Part shown: positions 17,553-25,994 of the stretch, piece by piece | Layout: each line of letters opens with the position of its first letter | Numbering within the stretch: the stretch's first letter is position 1 | From: Gemmatimonadota bacterium | Lineage (GTDB): Bacteria > Gemmatimonadota > Gemmatimonadetes > Longimicrobiales > Gaopeijiaceae | Reading direction: 5' to 3' | Length of the DNA: 49,989 nucleotides | Assembly (NCBI GenBank): GCA_028874905.1 | Contig: JAPPGZ010000027.1 | Location: forward strand, 1-49,989 | Made by a program: the position numbers and the translations under genes | Notes under the pieces: generated by a model | What the model was told of the DNA's origin: nothing | Databases searched by the model: none | Seen by the model: the letters and a program-made list of their open reading frames with translations, nothing else

Positions 17553-18839
17553 CTACGGCATCGTCCAGCCGTCCAGGCCGAACACCGAGGCGCGCACCTG
17601 GCCCCCACGCGCCGGATCCGTCCACGCGAGCATGAGCCGATCCGGCCCGAGACGGGCGATACGGGGAAAACCGGAGGCTCGCGCGGCATCGGAGTCGGCC
17701 AGCGGATGGGGATCCCCCGCCGCGCCGTTCGCCGCCACTCGCCTGCCGAGGATCACGGTTCCTCCTGCGGTCCGCTCGAGCCAGGTCACGATCGCCGAGC
17801 CGTCGTCGAGCATTACGACATCCGTGCGGCCGATCGGCTGCCCCAGGTCGACCCGCAGCGGTGAGCCGAACGAGGCGGCCGCGTCCTTGGAGAATGCGAC
17901 GTGCACGCGGGCTTCACCCTCCGGGGCCGTGAACCATGCGACGACGACCCGGTTGCCCCGTGCGGCCATCGCCGGGCCGTTCACCGGACATCCGCCGATG
18001 ACCCAACCATCCTCTTGCACCGGGACGCTCGGCGTCCATCGGGGTTCGCCCCCGTTTGCGGCGGCCATCCAGCGGCTGACGTGGATATCCCGCACCTCGC
18101 CCTCCGTCCGGTTCCGAAAAGCCAGAACCGGCACCCCGCCGGCGACCACCGCGTCCGTCTGGCAACACTCGCAAACGCGCGCATCGACCACCGTCTCTTC
18201 TCCGGCCGCGCGTTCGCCCGCGGGCCCCGAAAGCGGCAGCAACCGCGCCCTGACAGCCATGGGACCCCCGGGCTCGATCATCGCGCGCCCATCGAGCCAG
18301 GCCGCCCACGCGCCCTCCCCTGTCTCGAAGATCGACACGAAGCCGTGTTCGGTCGGGGTGTCGTCGCCGTGCGGCGTCCACGGCGGGGACCAGGTCGACC
18401 CGCGGTCGTCGGACCACGCGAGCCTGACACCGTAGTCGTAGACACCCTGCCCGCCACGCCAGAGCCAATGGGCCACAAGACGGCCTCCAACGGCCTGAAC
18501 GGAGGGGAAGTCGGCCCAGTTAACGAAAAACCCGTCGCCTTCCGCCACGACTTTCGGAGCACTCCACCGGTCGGCGAGCGCGTCGAAGTGCGAGACCGCC
18601 ACCCGGTGACCCACCGTCGCCGGTTCCGTCCAGCTCATCCAAACGCCGTCTTCGTCGGGGGCCAGGAAGGGCTGTCCGCTGCCAGGTGCCGCGGGGGTCT
18701 CCAGATGGCTGGCTGGAGCGGACGCGGCGTCCGAGCACGCCAGCAGCATGGGCAACGCGAGGAGCCCGGCCGACGCCATGGCGCCGTGCGTGCGCAAGCG
18801 CGCCACGCGCAACGTAAACGTGTCGGTCATGGGCGGCAC
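17553..18839 (-). CDS. BNR/sialidase-like propeller lipoprotein with CXCC motif
   Basis: A 428-residue lipoprotein with signal and lipobox (LPMLLACSD, Cys at about residue 35). The mature part is a beta propeller with Asp-box-like repeats (WSDDRGSTW, AFSKDAAASFG) and a cysteine cluster, VCECCQTD followed by GGCPVNGPA, that could bind a metal or form disulfides. Exo-alpha-sialidase-like proteins of this kind are common, but catalysis is unproven. A strong Shine-Dalgarno, AGGAGGT, lies before the ATG. First gene of the run to the PLP enzyme, kinase and perhaps RidA. Confidence 0.82.
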   Translation of the reverse strand: MPPMTDTFTLRVARLRTHGAMASAGLLALPMLLACSDAASAPASHLETPAAPGSGQPFLAPDEDGVWMSWTEPATVGHRVAVSHFDALADRWSAPKVVAEGDGFFVNWADFPSVQAVGGRLVAHWLWRGGQGVYDYGVRLAWSDDRGSTWSPPWTPHGDDTPTEHGFVSIFETGEGAWAAWLDGRAMIEPGGPMAVRARLLPLSGPAGERAAGEETVVDARVCECCQTDAVVAGGVPVLAFRNRTEGEVRDIHVSRWMAAANGGEPRWTPSVPVQEDGWVIGGCPVNGPAMAARGNRVVVAWFTAPEGEARVHVAFSKDAAASFGSPLRVDLGQPIGRTDVVMLDDGSAIVTWLERTAGGTVILGRRVAANGAAGDPHPLADSDAARASGFPRIARLGPDRLMLAWTDPARGGQVRASVFGLDGWTMP

Positions 18840-18914
18840 CTCCTATATATTGGTTGTGGTCATCGTGCTGCCGTCGGTATTGTGTGGTTGTCGAATCTGT
18901 AAGGACCTCCAGCG

Positions 18915-18936
18915 CACACGTAGGGTAGTACGTGTG
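18915..18936. promoter_or_regulatory. inverted repeat between divergent genes, operator-like
   Basis: Arms CACACGT and ACGTGTG flank an 8-base spacer, between the divergent starts at 18839 and 19041. The position fits a shared operator or a leader hairpin, and no regulator gene is adjacent. A second small hairpin (CGCTTG/CAAGCG, 19004-19019) lies in the leader of the + strand gene. Confidence 0.4.
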
Positions 18937-19040
18937 ATGGGCCGGTGGGAGGCTGCCGATAACACTCCGCCTCCCGCGCCGGTCCCCGGACCGTACAAAC
19001 ACTCGCTTGCTCGCAAGCGTCAACAGGGAAGAGGCCGGGC

Positions 19041-22000
19041 ATGACACCGACGACACCTCCACCGGGACACGCAGCGCTTCCACGGCGCTCAGCGATCCGT
19101 TCTCAGAAAGGACGTTCCGGCTTCGCGGCCGGCGTGGCAGTCGTTCGGGAGCGGATTCCCCGCTACCTGTGGGCGGTGGTGCTCGCCCTCCTCGTGGCTC
19201 CCGTGCCGGCGTCGGCCCAGTACTTCGGGCGCAACAAGGTGCAGTACGAGCAGCGCGACTTCCGCAAGCTGACAACGGAGAACTGGGACATCTACTACTA
19301 CGCCGAGGCGTCGGATCCGATCGAGGACATCGCCCGCATGGCCGAACGGTGGTACGAGCGCTTCTCCCGCGTCTTCCAGCATGAATTCGACACCCGCAAG
19401 CCGCTGATCATCTACGCCGATCACCCAGACTTTCAGCAGACCAATACGCTCGGGGGCGCAATCGGCCAGGGAACAGGCGGTGTCACCGAGTCGCTCAAGA
19501 ACCGCGTGATCATGCCGCTGACAGCATCCTACCGCGACACTGACCGCATCCTGGGCCATGAACTGGTGCACGCCTTCCAGTACAACATCGCCCAAAGCCG
19601 CACGGGCGGGGGCATCATGCGGCTGGCGCAGATGCCGCTGTGGGTCGTGGAGGGAATGGCCGAGTACCTCTCGATGGGCCGTGAGCATCCGCACACGGCC
19701 ATGTGGCTTCGCGACCACATTCTGCGGGACGACAAGCCGACCCTCAGGGAGATCACGCGCAATCCGAAGTACTTCGCGTACCGTTTCGGCCAGGGCCTCA
19801 TCTCGTACCTGGGGGGAACCTATGGCGACGATGCCGTCCAGGACCTCTTCCGCACCGCGCTACGTGCCGGATGGGAGCCGGCGATCGAGCAGGTCTTCGC
19901 GATGTCCAGCGACACGCTGGCGATGCAGTGGTGGGACGCGATCGAAACGGAGTACAGGCCGCTGATGGCGGGCAAGACCGACCCGTACGAGACCGGAGAT
20001 GTTCTCCTGTGCGTGGAATGCGGCGCGGGCCGGACAAATGTCGCTCCGTCCCTGAGTCCCGACGGCCGGTACATCGTGTTCCAGTCGGAGCGGGATCTCT
20101 TTTCGATGGACCTGTTCCTGGCGGACGTCTACACGGGGGAGATCCTCCGCCCGCTGCAGCGCAACGAGGCGCCGTACATCGACGGAATCCGCTACATCGA
20201 CACGAGCGGATCGTGGTCGCCCGACGGACGCAACCTGGCTTTCGTGATCCTCGCCAACGGCAACAATCAGCTGGCCATCCTCGATGTGCGAAGCGGCAAC
20301 ATCGAGGAGCGGATCGAGATCGAGGGACTTGGGGCGATACAGAATCCGGCATGGTCCCCGGACGGCCGCAGAATCGCGTTTTCGGGACTGAAGGGCGGGA
20401 TCACCGACCTCTATCTCTACGACCTCGAGACCGGCAGTGTGCAACAGCTTACCAACGACAAGCACGCCGACCTGCACGCCGCCTGGTCGCCCGACGGCCG
20501 CACCCTCGCCTTCACCTCCGACCGCGGTCCGGAAACCGACTTCGGCACGCTGACGTTCGGCAACTATGTCCTGTCCTTCCTGGACGTGGAATCGCTTGCG
20601 GTCGGCACGCGCATCCCCTTCCCCGGGGCAAAACACATCAATCCCATCTATGACCGGACCGGCGACGGCCTGTTCTTCGTGTCGGACCCGGACGGTTTCC
20701 CCGACATCTACCACATGAGCCTCGCCGACGGCGAAATGCGCCGGATCACGCGCGCCGTGACCGGCGTGAGCGGTATCACGATGCAGTCGCCGGCGTTCAC
20801 CTATTCTCCCGACGCGGACCTGCTCGCCTTCTCGGTGTTCCATGAGCGCGGCTACATCGTCAACACGGGACGGCCCGACGAGATGTCGACCTATGTGGAC
20901 GTCGTCGCCGACGCCGCTCCCCATCCCGGACGAATGCTGCCGCCGGGCCTGCCCGCGGTCGGCAGCAGGATCGCAAGGTACCTGGACGACCCCTTCACCG
21001 GCCTCGTCTCGGACGAGGTCTACACCTCCGACCAATCCGAGCCCTACCGGCCCTCCCTGCAACTCGACTACATCGGTCAGCCGAGCGTCGGGGTCGGGGC
21101 CGACACGTACGGCTCCTACATCGGCGGCGCGACTTCGGCCTACTTCAGCGACATGCTGGGCGACCAGAGGGTGTTCACGAGCCTGCTCGCCAACGGCACG
21201 ATCAAGGACATCGGCGCCAACGTCTTCTACCTGAACGAGAAGCGGCGCTGGAACTGGGGCGGCGGGATCCAGCACCAGCCGTATATGCGCCAGTACTTCT
21301 CGTTCGGACGAAACAACTTCCAGGTCATCCGCGAGCGCATATTCATCGATTCGGCGGAGGGGCTGCTGCAATACCCCCTATCGGCCACGCGCCGGCTCGA
21401 GGGGGGAATCGGGTTCACGCGGTACGGCTTCGATTTGGAGAGGGAAACGTTCCACACCGACGTGTTCCAGCGCGTCATCGGCTACGAGCGCGAGGGCCTC
21501 CCGTCGCGCGATGCGCTCAACCTGGCTTCCGTGTCGCTGGCGTTCGTGGGAGACAACCACTATTCGGGCTTCACGAGCCCGGTGCGAGGCGGGCGCTTCC
21601 GGGTCGGCGTGCAGGCGCTGTACGGCACCGTCGATTTCCAGAACCTCACCCTGGACTACCGCCGTTACTTCAACAACGGGGGTCCGGTCACGCTGGCGAT
21701 GCGTGGAATGCACCTGGGACGCTACGGGGACCTGCGCGCGCTCGATGATCAGCAGCTGGGCACATACTTCCTGGGTTACGAACACATGATCCGGGGGTAC
21801 TCCTACGAGTCCTTCAATCAGAACCAGGAATGCACGATCAGTCTCAGCGGCTCGAGCTGCCCCGAACTTGATCGCCTGTTCGGACACCGGTTGGGCGTGT
21901 TCAACATGGAGCTCCGGCTTCCCTTTACGGGAATCGAGGAGTTCGGCCTCATCAACTTCCCCTACATTCCCCTCGAATTCACGCTGTTTACCGACGTCGG

Positions 22001-22199
22001 TTTCGCGTGGGATTCAGAGCGGCCAGGGACGTTGACGTGGTCGCGGCACTCGGCGGACCGGATCCCGCTGGTCTCCAGCGGTGTGTCGGCCCGCATGAAT
22101 CTGCTCGGATTCCTGATCCTGGAAGCGTACTACGCGTATCCCTGGCAGCGGCCCGAGAAGGGTTGGCACATGGGATTCGTGATCGCTCCGGGCTGGTAG
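19041..22199 (+). CDS. secreted gluzincin metallopeptidase + TolB-like propeller + C-terminal beta-barrel
   Basis: A 1052-residue protein in three parts. After a basic leader, a hydrophobic export signal ends at PASAQ (about residue 60). Part one (about 65-310) is a metallopeptidase with zinc motif HELVH (173-177) and downstream VVEGMAEY supplying the third ligand Glu (about 204), like peptidase MA/gluzincins. Part two (about 325-640) has TolB/WD40-like repeats, for example LSPDGRYIVFQS, WSPDGRNLAFV, WSPDGRRIAFSG and WSPDGRTLAFTS. Part three (about 690-1052) is beta-barrel-like, resembling the BamA/surface-antigen domain (SLAFVGDNHYSGFTSPVRGG, then a strand ending VIAPGW). The ATG at 19041 has GGGAAGAGG upstream. 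GTG 19134 would give a more normal signal peptide. Confidence 0.85.
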   Translation: MTPTTPPPGHAALPRRSAIRSQKGRSGFAAGVAVVRERIPRYLWAVVLALLVAPVPASAQYFGRNKVQYEQRDFRKLTTENWDIYYYAEASDPIEDIARMAERWYERFSRVFQHEFDTRKPLIIYADHPDFQQTNTLGGAIGQGTGGVTESLKNRVIMPLTASYRDTDRILGHELVHAFQYNIAQSRTGGGIMRLAQMPLWVVEGMAEYLSMGREHPHTAMWLRDHILRDDKPTLREITRNPKYFAYRFGQGLISYLGGTYGDDAVQDLFRTALRAGWEPAIEQVFAMSSDTLAMQWWDAIETEYRPLMAGKTDPYETGDVLLCVECGAGRTNVAPSLSPDGRYIVFQSERDLFSMDLFLADVYTGEILRPLQRNEAPYIDGIRYIDTSGSWSPDGRNLAFVILANGNNQLAILDVRSGNIEERIEIEGLGAIQNPAWSPDGRRIAFSGLKGGITDLYLYDLETGSVQQLTNDKHADLHAAWSPDGRTLAFTSDRGPETDFGTLTFGNYVLSFLDVESLAVGTRIPFPGAKHINPIYDRTGDGLFFVSDPDGFPDIYHMSLADGEMRRITRAVTGVSGITMQSPAFTYSPDADLLAFSVFHERGYIVNTGRPDEMSTYVDVVADAAPHPGRMLPPGLPAVGSRIARYLDDPFTGLVSDEVYTSDQSEPYRPSLQLDYIGQPSVGVGADTYGSYIGGATSAYFSDMLGDQRVFTSLLANGTIKDIGANVFYLNEKRRWNWGGGIQHQPYMRQYFSFGRNNFQVIRERIFIDSAEGLLQYPLSATRRLEGGIGFTRYGFDLERETFHTDVFQRVIGYEREGLPSRDALNLASVSLAFVGDNHYSGFTSPVRGGRFRVGVQALYGTVDFQNLTLDYRRYFNNGGPVTLAMRGMHLGRYGDLRALDDQQLGTYFLGYEHMIRGYSYESFNQNQECTISLSGSSCPELDRLFGHRLGVFNMELRLPFTGIEEFGLINFPYIPLEFTLFTDVGFAWDSERPGTLTWSRHSADRIPLVSSGVSARMNLLGFLILEAYYAYPWQRPEKGWHMGFVIAPGW

Positions 22200-22217
22200 C
22201 GGCCGGCTGGCGGCGCG

Positions 22218-23165
22218 TCAGAAGATCTCGATCGTGACGTAGCGGTCGGGATTCTCCTTGATGTCCGCCAGCAGCGCCTGAAGGCTCGACGCCGCCTCGT
22301 CGAGCGACTCGTAGAGCGAATCGTCCACCGAGAGCCTGCCCAGCGTACCCTCGCCGCGCTCGATGCGCCCGAGGACGACGTTCAGCGAGGCCACCCCTGT
22401 GTCAATCGCGCCGGAGGTGCGCTCGACGGTTTCGAGCGTGGCCTCGGCGGATGCCAGCGCCCGCCTCCATTCGTCGGCCCCCGATATCTCCTCCACGTTC
22501 TCAGCGGCCCGCCTCAGGCTCGCCGTGAGCGAGCGCACTTCGGTGGCCTGGCCGTCGATGATTTCACCGAACTCGCCCAGCAGGTCACGCAGCTGCACGA
22601 CCACCTCGCCGGTGCCCGCAATCGTCGAATCCGACAGAACGTCCTGGATCCTGGTCAGCACATCCTCCGCTTCACCCGCCAGGTCCCCCACGGTCTCGAG
22701 CACGCCGGCCCCACCGGCGCCGGGGATCAGCGTCCAGGGTTCGACGAAATCGTCTCCGTCGCCGGGGATGACCGAAACGACCATCCCGCCGAGAAAGCCC
22801 AGCGAGAGCAGTTCCGTGCGCGATCCGACGGGGATCGGCCAGTCCCCTTCGACCTCGAGGGTGATGACCACCCCGCCCGCGGGCGCCAGCTCGAACGCGT
22901 GCACCCGCCCGATATTGATCCCGCGCATCCTGACCGGGTCACCCCTGCGGATTCCCTGCGCGTCTTCCACATGCGTGGTGACCATGTATCGTCCCCTGAA
23001 CGTCCCGGGGCTGGTCATCAGAAAGAGTACCGTGAAGAACGCGGCGATTCCCAGTATGACGAAGACTCCCACCCGGAACTGGCGCGCGCCCGGCGTCGGA
23101 GGAACGGCCCGCAGCACGTCGGCGTCCGAGAGACGCTGGTTGCGATTGGATTCCGTGTTGCTCAT
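22218..23165 (-). CDS. mlaD: MlaD-like MCE domain protein
   Basis: Periplasmic lipid-binding subunit of an Mla-type ABC phospholipid transporter. The 315 residues start with a cytoplasmic leader, then one transmembrane helix (VGVFVILGIAAFFTVLFLM, about 32-50). The MCE domain (about 55-140) follows, with GIRRGDPVRMRGINIGRV and the GGMVVSVIPG region. A long coiled-coil-rich C terminus (about 160-315) may form a hexameric needle or bridge. It overlaps the upstream ATPase gene by ATGA (23165-23162), indicating translational coupling. Confidence 0.93.
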   Translation of the reverse strand: MSNTESNRNQRLSDADVLRAVPPTPGARQFRVGVFVILGIAAFFTVLFLMTSPGTFRGRYMVTTHVEDAQGIRRGDPVRMRGINIGRVHAFELAPAGGVVITLEVEGDWPIPVGSRTELLSLGFLGGMVVSVIPGDGDDFVEPWTLIPGAGGAGVLETVGDLAGEAEDVLTRIQDVLSDSTIAGTGEVVVQLRDLLGEFGEIIDGQATEVRSLTASLRRAAENVEEISGADEWRRALASAEATLETVERTSGAIDTGVASLNVVLGRIERGEGTLGRLSVDDSLYESLDEAASSLQALLADIKENPDRYVTIEIF

Positions 23166-23956
23166 GACATCTCCACGACATCGAGGGCGGCCTCCGCGGC
23201 CGCCCGGTCAACGAAAGCCCTGACTACGGGATCGGAACTGATCCGGAATTCGTCCGGCGTCCCGCAAAACCGGATTCTTCCTCCCTCCAGCATTGCAACG
23301 CGGTCACACATCCACAGCGCGCCCTCCACATCGTGGGTGACCAGCACCGAAGTCACCCTCAACTCTTCCGACAGCCGCTTGATCAGCCTCTCGACCGCCG
23401 CCGTGTTCACGGGATCGAGGCCCGTGGTGGGCTCGTCCCAGAGGAGGATCGCGGGGCGTCCCACGATGGCACGCGCAATGCCCACGCGCTTCTTCATTCC
23501 GCCCGACAGCTCGGCGGGCAGGATGGACAGAACCGCATCGGGATCGAGGTTGACCAGCTCCAACGCCCTCCGGATCGCTCTCGCCACATCGGCGCGGCTC
23601 ATGCGCCGAATCCGGTCCATGGGCAACCCCATCTCGACGTTGCCGTACACGTTCAGGGAGTCGAAGAGTGCGGCGTGCTGGAAAACGTATCCGACCTGCT
23701 GGCGCACGGTTTCCAGGGCGCCGTCGGCTCCGAAGTAGACCGATTGGCCACCCACCTCCACGTCGCCGCGGTCGGGCACGACCAGCCCGATCGTGGTCTT
23801 CAGCAGGACACTCTTTCCGGTGCCCGACGGACCGAAGAGGGCGAACATCTCCCCCTCGTGGATGTCGAGGTCGACCCCCGACAGCACGGGGTGGTTGAAG
23901 GCCTTGTGCGTGTTGCGGTAGCGAATGACGGGGGTGGAGGTCATCGGCAGGGGCAC
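23162..23956 (-). CDS. mlaF: MlaF-like ABC transporter ATP-binding subunit
   Basis: Cytosolic ATPase of the MCE lipid transporter, 264 residues. It has Walker A GPSGTGKS, Q-loop YVFQHAALFDSL, signature LSGGMKKRVGIARAI, Walker B AILLWDEPTTGLDP and the switch histidine in VLVTHD. The GYVFQHAALFDSLNVYGNV stretch is typical of MlaF over other ABC ATPases. It begins 4 bases after the permease stop and overlaps mlaD by ATGA. A start at 23944 (MTSTPVIRY) is also possible. Confidence 0.95.
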   Translation of the reverse strand: MPLPMTSTPVIRYRNTHKAFNHPVLSGVDLDIHEGEMFALFGPSGTGKSVLLKTTIGLVVPDRGDVEVGGQSVYFGADGALETVRQQVGYVFQHAALFDSLNVYGNVEMGLPMDRIRRMSRADVARAIRRALELVNLDPDAVLSILPAELSGGMKKRVGIARAIVGRPAILLWDEPTTGLDPVNTAAVERLIKRLSEELRVTSVLVTHDVEGALWMCDRVAMLEGGRIRFCGTPDEFRISSDPVVRAFVDRAAAEAALDVVEMS

Positions 23957-23960
23957 GGCA

Positions 23961-24752
23961 TCACTGCAGGAAGAGGGGTGGGAAGAGCGCGTCCAGGATC
24001 AGTATGGTGAGCGTCTGGAACATCACGGACGCGGTGGTGGTGCGGCCCACCCCCTCGGCCCCGCCGGTGGTGCGGAAGCCCATGTGGATCGCGATCACGG
24101 GGATCGCGAAGCCGAACGCAACCGCCTTCATGAACGAGTAGAAGAGATCCCAGGAGTGCCAGAACAGGCGGGCGCCGTACAGGAAGGTCTCGAAGCTCAG
24201 TCCGAGGGACAGCTGCGCCGCCACCATCCCCGAGAAGATGCCGATGATATTGGACAGCCCCACCAGGAGCGGCATCACAACAAGTCCCGCCAGGATGCGG
24301 GGAGCCGCGAGCATGATCACTGGATCGCGGCCCAGCGAGCGGTACGCGTCGATCTGTTCCGAAACCACCATCGTGCCCAGTTCGGCGGTGATCCGGGCCC
24401 CGACCCGCCCCACCAGGACCACGGCCGTAAGGACCGGGGCAAGTTCGAGCACCACGCTGGTCACGGTCACGCTGCCGAGCACATACAGGGGGATCGTTGC
24501 GGTGAACTGGTATCCCCCCTGCTGCGAAGTCACGATTCCCGTGAGGATCGAGGTCACCGCGACGATGGGGATGCTCTGGACACCCATCACGTACAGCTGC
24601 CGCACGAATTCCCGGGACGAGATCCGCAGCCGGACCGCGGCTACCGCTGTGGACCAGACCAGGAGGCCGAGCTGTCCGCCGTGTTCCGCCCAGTCCTCCC
24701 ACAACCGCCCCACCGCCCTGACGGGCCGCTCGTAGAAAGCGGCCTGCTTCAT
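23961..24752 (-). CDS. mlaE: MlaE-like permease
   Basis: Inner-membrane permease of the Mla-type phospholipid transporter, 263 residues with about five hydrophobic segments. Family signatures are QLYVMGVQSIPIVAVTSILTG, ELAPVLTAVVLVGRVGARITAELGTM, EQIDAYRSLGRDPV and MGFRTTGGAEGVGRTTTASV. The start at ATG 24752 (MKQAAFYERP) overlaps the TGA of the upstream outer-membrane-like gene as ATGA. The open frame to 24923 is inside that gene and is rejected. Confidence 0.94.
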   Translation of the reverse strand: MKQAAFYERPVRAVGRLWEDWAEHGGQLGLLVWSTAVAAVRLRISSREFVRQLYVMGVQSIPIVAVTSILTGIVTSQQGGYQFTATIPLYVLGSVTVTSVVLELAPVLTAVVLVGRVGARITAELGTMVVSEQIDAYRSLGRDPVIMLAAPRILAGLVVMPLLVGLSNIIGIFSGMVAAQLSLGLSFETFLYGARLFWHSWDLFYSFMKAVAFGFAIPVIAIHMGFRTTGGAEGVGRTTTASVMFQTLTILILDALFPPLFLQ

Positions 24753-25330
24753 CCGCGACCCGGACCCCGAGGTGCCACGCGGGCGCGAGAGGGGCTGAAC
24801 ATCAGGCCCACCGCGATGATCTGCTTGTTGAGATCCGACCCGACCTCCTGTCGAAACTCGACATACGGCACGATCACCGGAAGTACCGGAACGCGTACGC
24901 CGGCCACAAGGCTGAACACCCAATCGTCTTCTGGCGGCTCCGAAGCCATGGGTTCCGGATCAGGTCGGTCCGCCGGGCGGCGGAAGCGCTGGTGGGAGGC
25001 ACCGGCGCCCACGTAGATGGGGCTCTGCGAGGCAAGAATGACCTGCCCGCCGATTCCCCGCCAGGAGCACCCGTCGCAGTCGGGAAGCAGGTGATCGTAG
25101 GTTCCGACCAGCGTAAGCCCGCTGCGAATGAACCCGACTTCGATGTCGGCCCTGCCCCCGAAGCCGAATGTGCCGTCGAAGATCTGCGACTGGTATAGTG
25201 CGTGGCCGCCGGCGCTCACCCTCAACTGCGCAGCTGCGGGGTCGGTGGCGATAGCAGCCAGGGCACCGATCGCCACCAGACCGCCCAACACTGCCCGCCC
25301 AAACGAACGGGCCCTTGCAAACAGCTCCAC
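24749..25330 (-). CDS. small outer-membrane beta-barrel-like protein coupled to mlaE
   Basis: A 193-residue exported protein. The signal peptide ends around DPAAAQ (about residue 34). Alternating strands follow (RVSAGGHALYQSQIFDG, GGRADIEVGFIRSGLTLVGTYDHLL) and a late strand KQIIAVGLMF, the pattern of a small OmpW/OmpA-like barrel. Two cysteines in DCDGCSW are unusual for a barrel. It is the first gene of the Mla operon and overlaps mlaE by ATGA, which suggests a partner role, possibly the outer-membrane end of the lipid route. Confidence 0.7.
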   Translation of the reverse strand: MELFARARSFGRAVLGGLVAIGALAAIATDPAAAQLRVSAGGHALYQSQIFDGTFGFGGRADIEVGFIRSGLTLVGTYDHLLPDCDGCSWRGIGGQVILASQSPIYVGAGASHQRFRRPADRPDPEPMASEPPEDDWVFSLVAGVRVPVLPVIVPYVEFRQEVGSDLNKQIIAVGLMFSPSRARVAPRGPGRG

Positions 25331-25427
25331 GGCCGGAACGATTTGTCGTAGATTGATCGAACGATCTCCCTGGTTTGCTCTGTCAGGTCCTGGGCCCTTA
25401 CGCCGGGTCTACCACGGACTTCTAGGA

Positions 25428-25994
25428 ATGTACCGCAATCGTCCAGCCTCCGTCTCGTCCACCGGTCTCCGGATCTGCCTTGCCGGCTTGCCGGGGCTGG
25501 CCGCCGTCGCGTGGACAACGCCGGAAGCATCCGATGAAGCGCCCCATCCGTTCCGGCTTTCGGTCGCGGACGTGCGTGTCACCGACACCATCCTCGAAGC
25601 CCGGATCCGCTTTTTCTGGGACGATCTTCAGTTCGCGGTAATGGAAAACACCTCGGACATGGACTTCGAACTATCCGAGACAGCCGAAGTCGACACCACA
25701 ATACAGCAGTACATTAACGAGATGCTGGTGTTTCGGGCAGACGGCACACCCTTGGCCGGCACACTGGTCGAGCGCGGCGTGGAGGAGGCGGCCAGGCTTG
25801 ACGAGGTCATGTGGTGGTACCGGCTCCGGTATCCGCTTCCCGCGTCGGTGGAACGCGTGCATATCCGGAACCGGCTGCTGTTCAACATGTTCGAGGATCA
25901 GCGCAACCTGGTGAACCTCAAGACCCGAAGCGGCGCCGAGCGGACCTACTACTTCACCTGGGACGAGGACAACCTCTCGATCCCGGTCACCTGA
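25428..25994 (+). CDS. DUF6702-like exported protein
   Basis: A 188-residue protein with a hydrophobic N-terminal segment (GLRICLAGLPGLAAVAWTT) consistent with export. It then has the opening HPFRLSVADVRVTDTILEARIRFFWDDLQFA, which resembles DUF6702 proteins, usually found beside peptidases or in secreted gene sets. The C terminus is beta-rich, ending ERTYYFTWDEDN. Function unknown. The ATG at 25428 has AGGA immediately upstream with very short spacing, so the start is uncertain. Its end overlaps the convergent propeller gene by 8 bases. Confidence 0.72.
   Translation: MYRNRPASVSSTGLRICLAGLPGLAAVAWTTPEASDEAPHPFRLSVADVRVTDTILEARIRFFWDDLQFAVMENTSDMDFELSETAEVDTTIQQYINEMLVFRADGTPLAGTLVERGVEEAARLDEVMWWYRLRYPLPASVERVHIRNRLLFNMFEDQRNLVNLKTRSGAERTYYFTWDEDNLSIPVT

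Noticed and set aside
19860..21371. 503-residue antisense frame opposite the peptidase-propeller gene
   Set aside because: Shadow of a gene with HELVH and WSPDGR motifs; no start with a ribosome site and no recognisable sequence.
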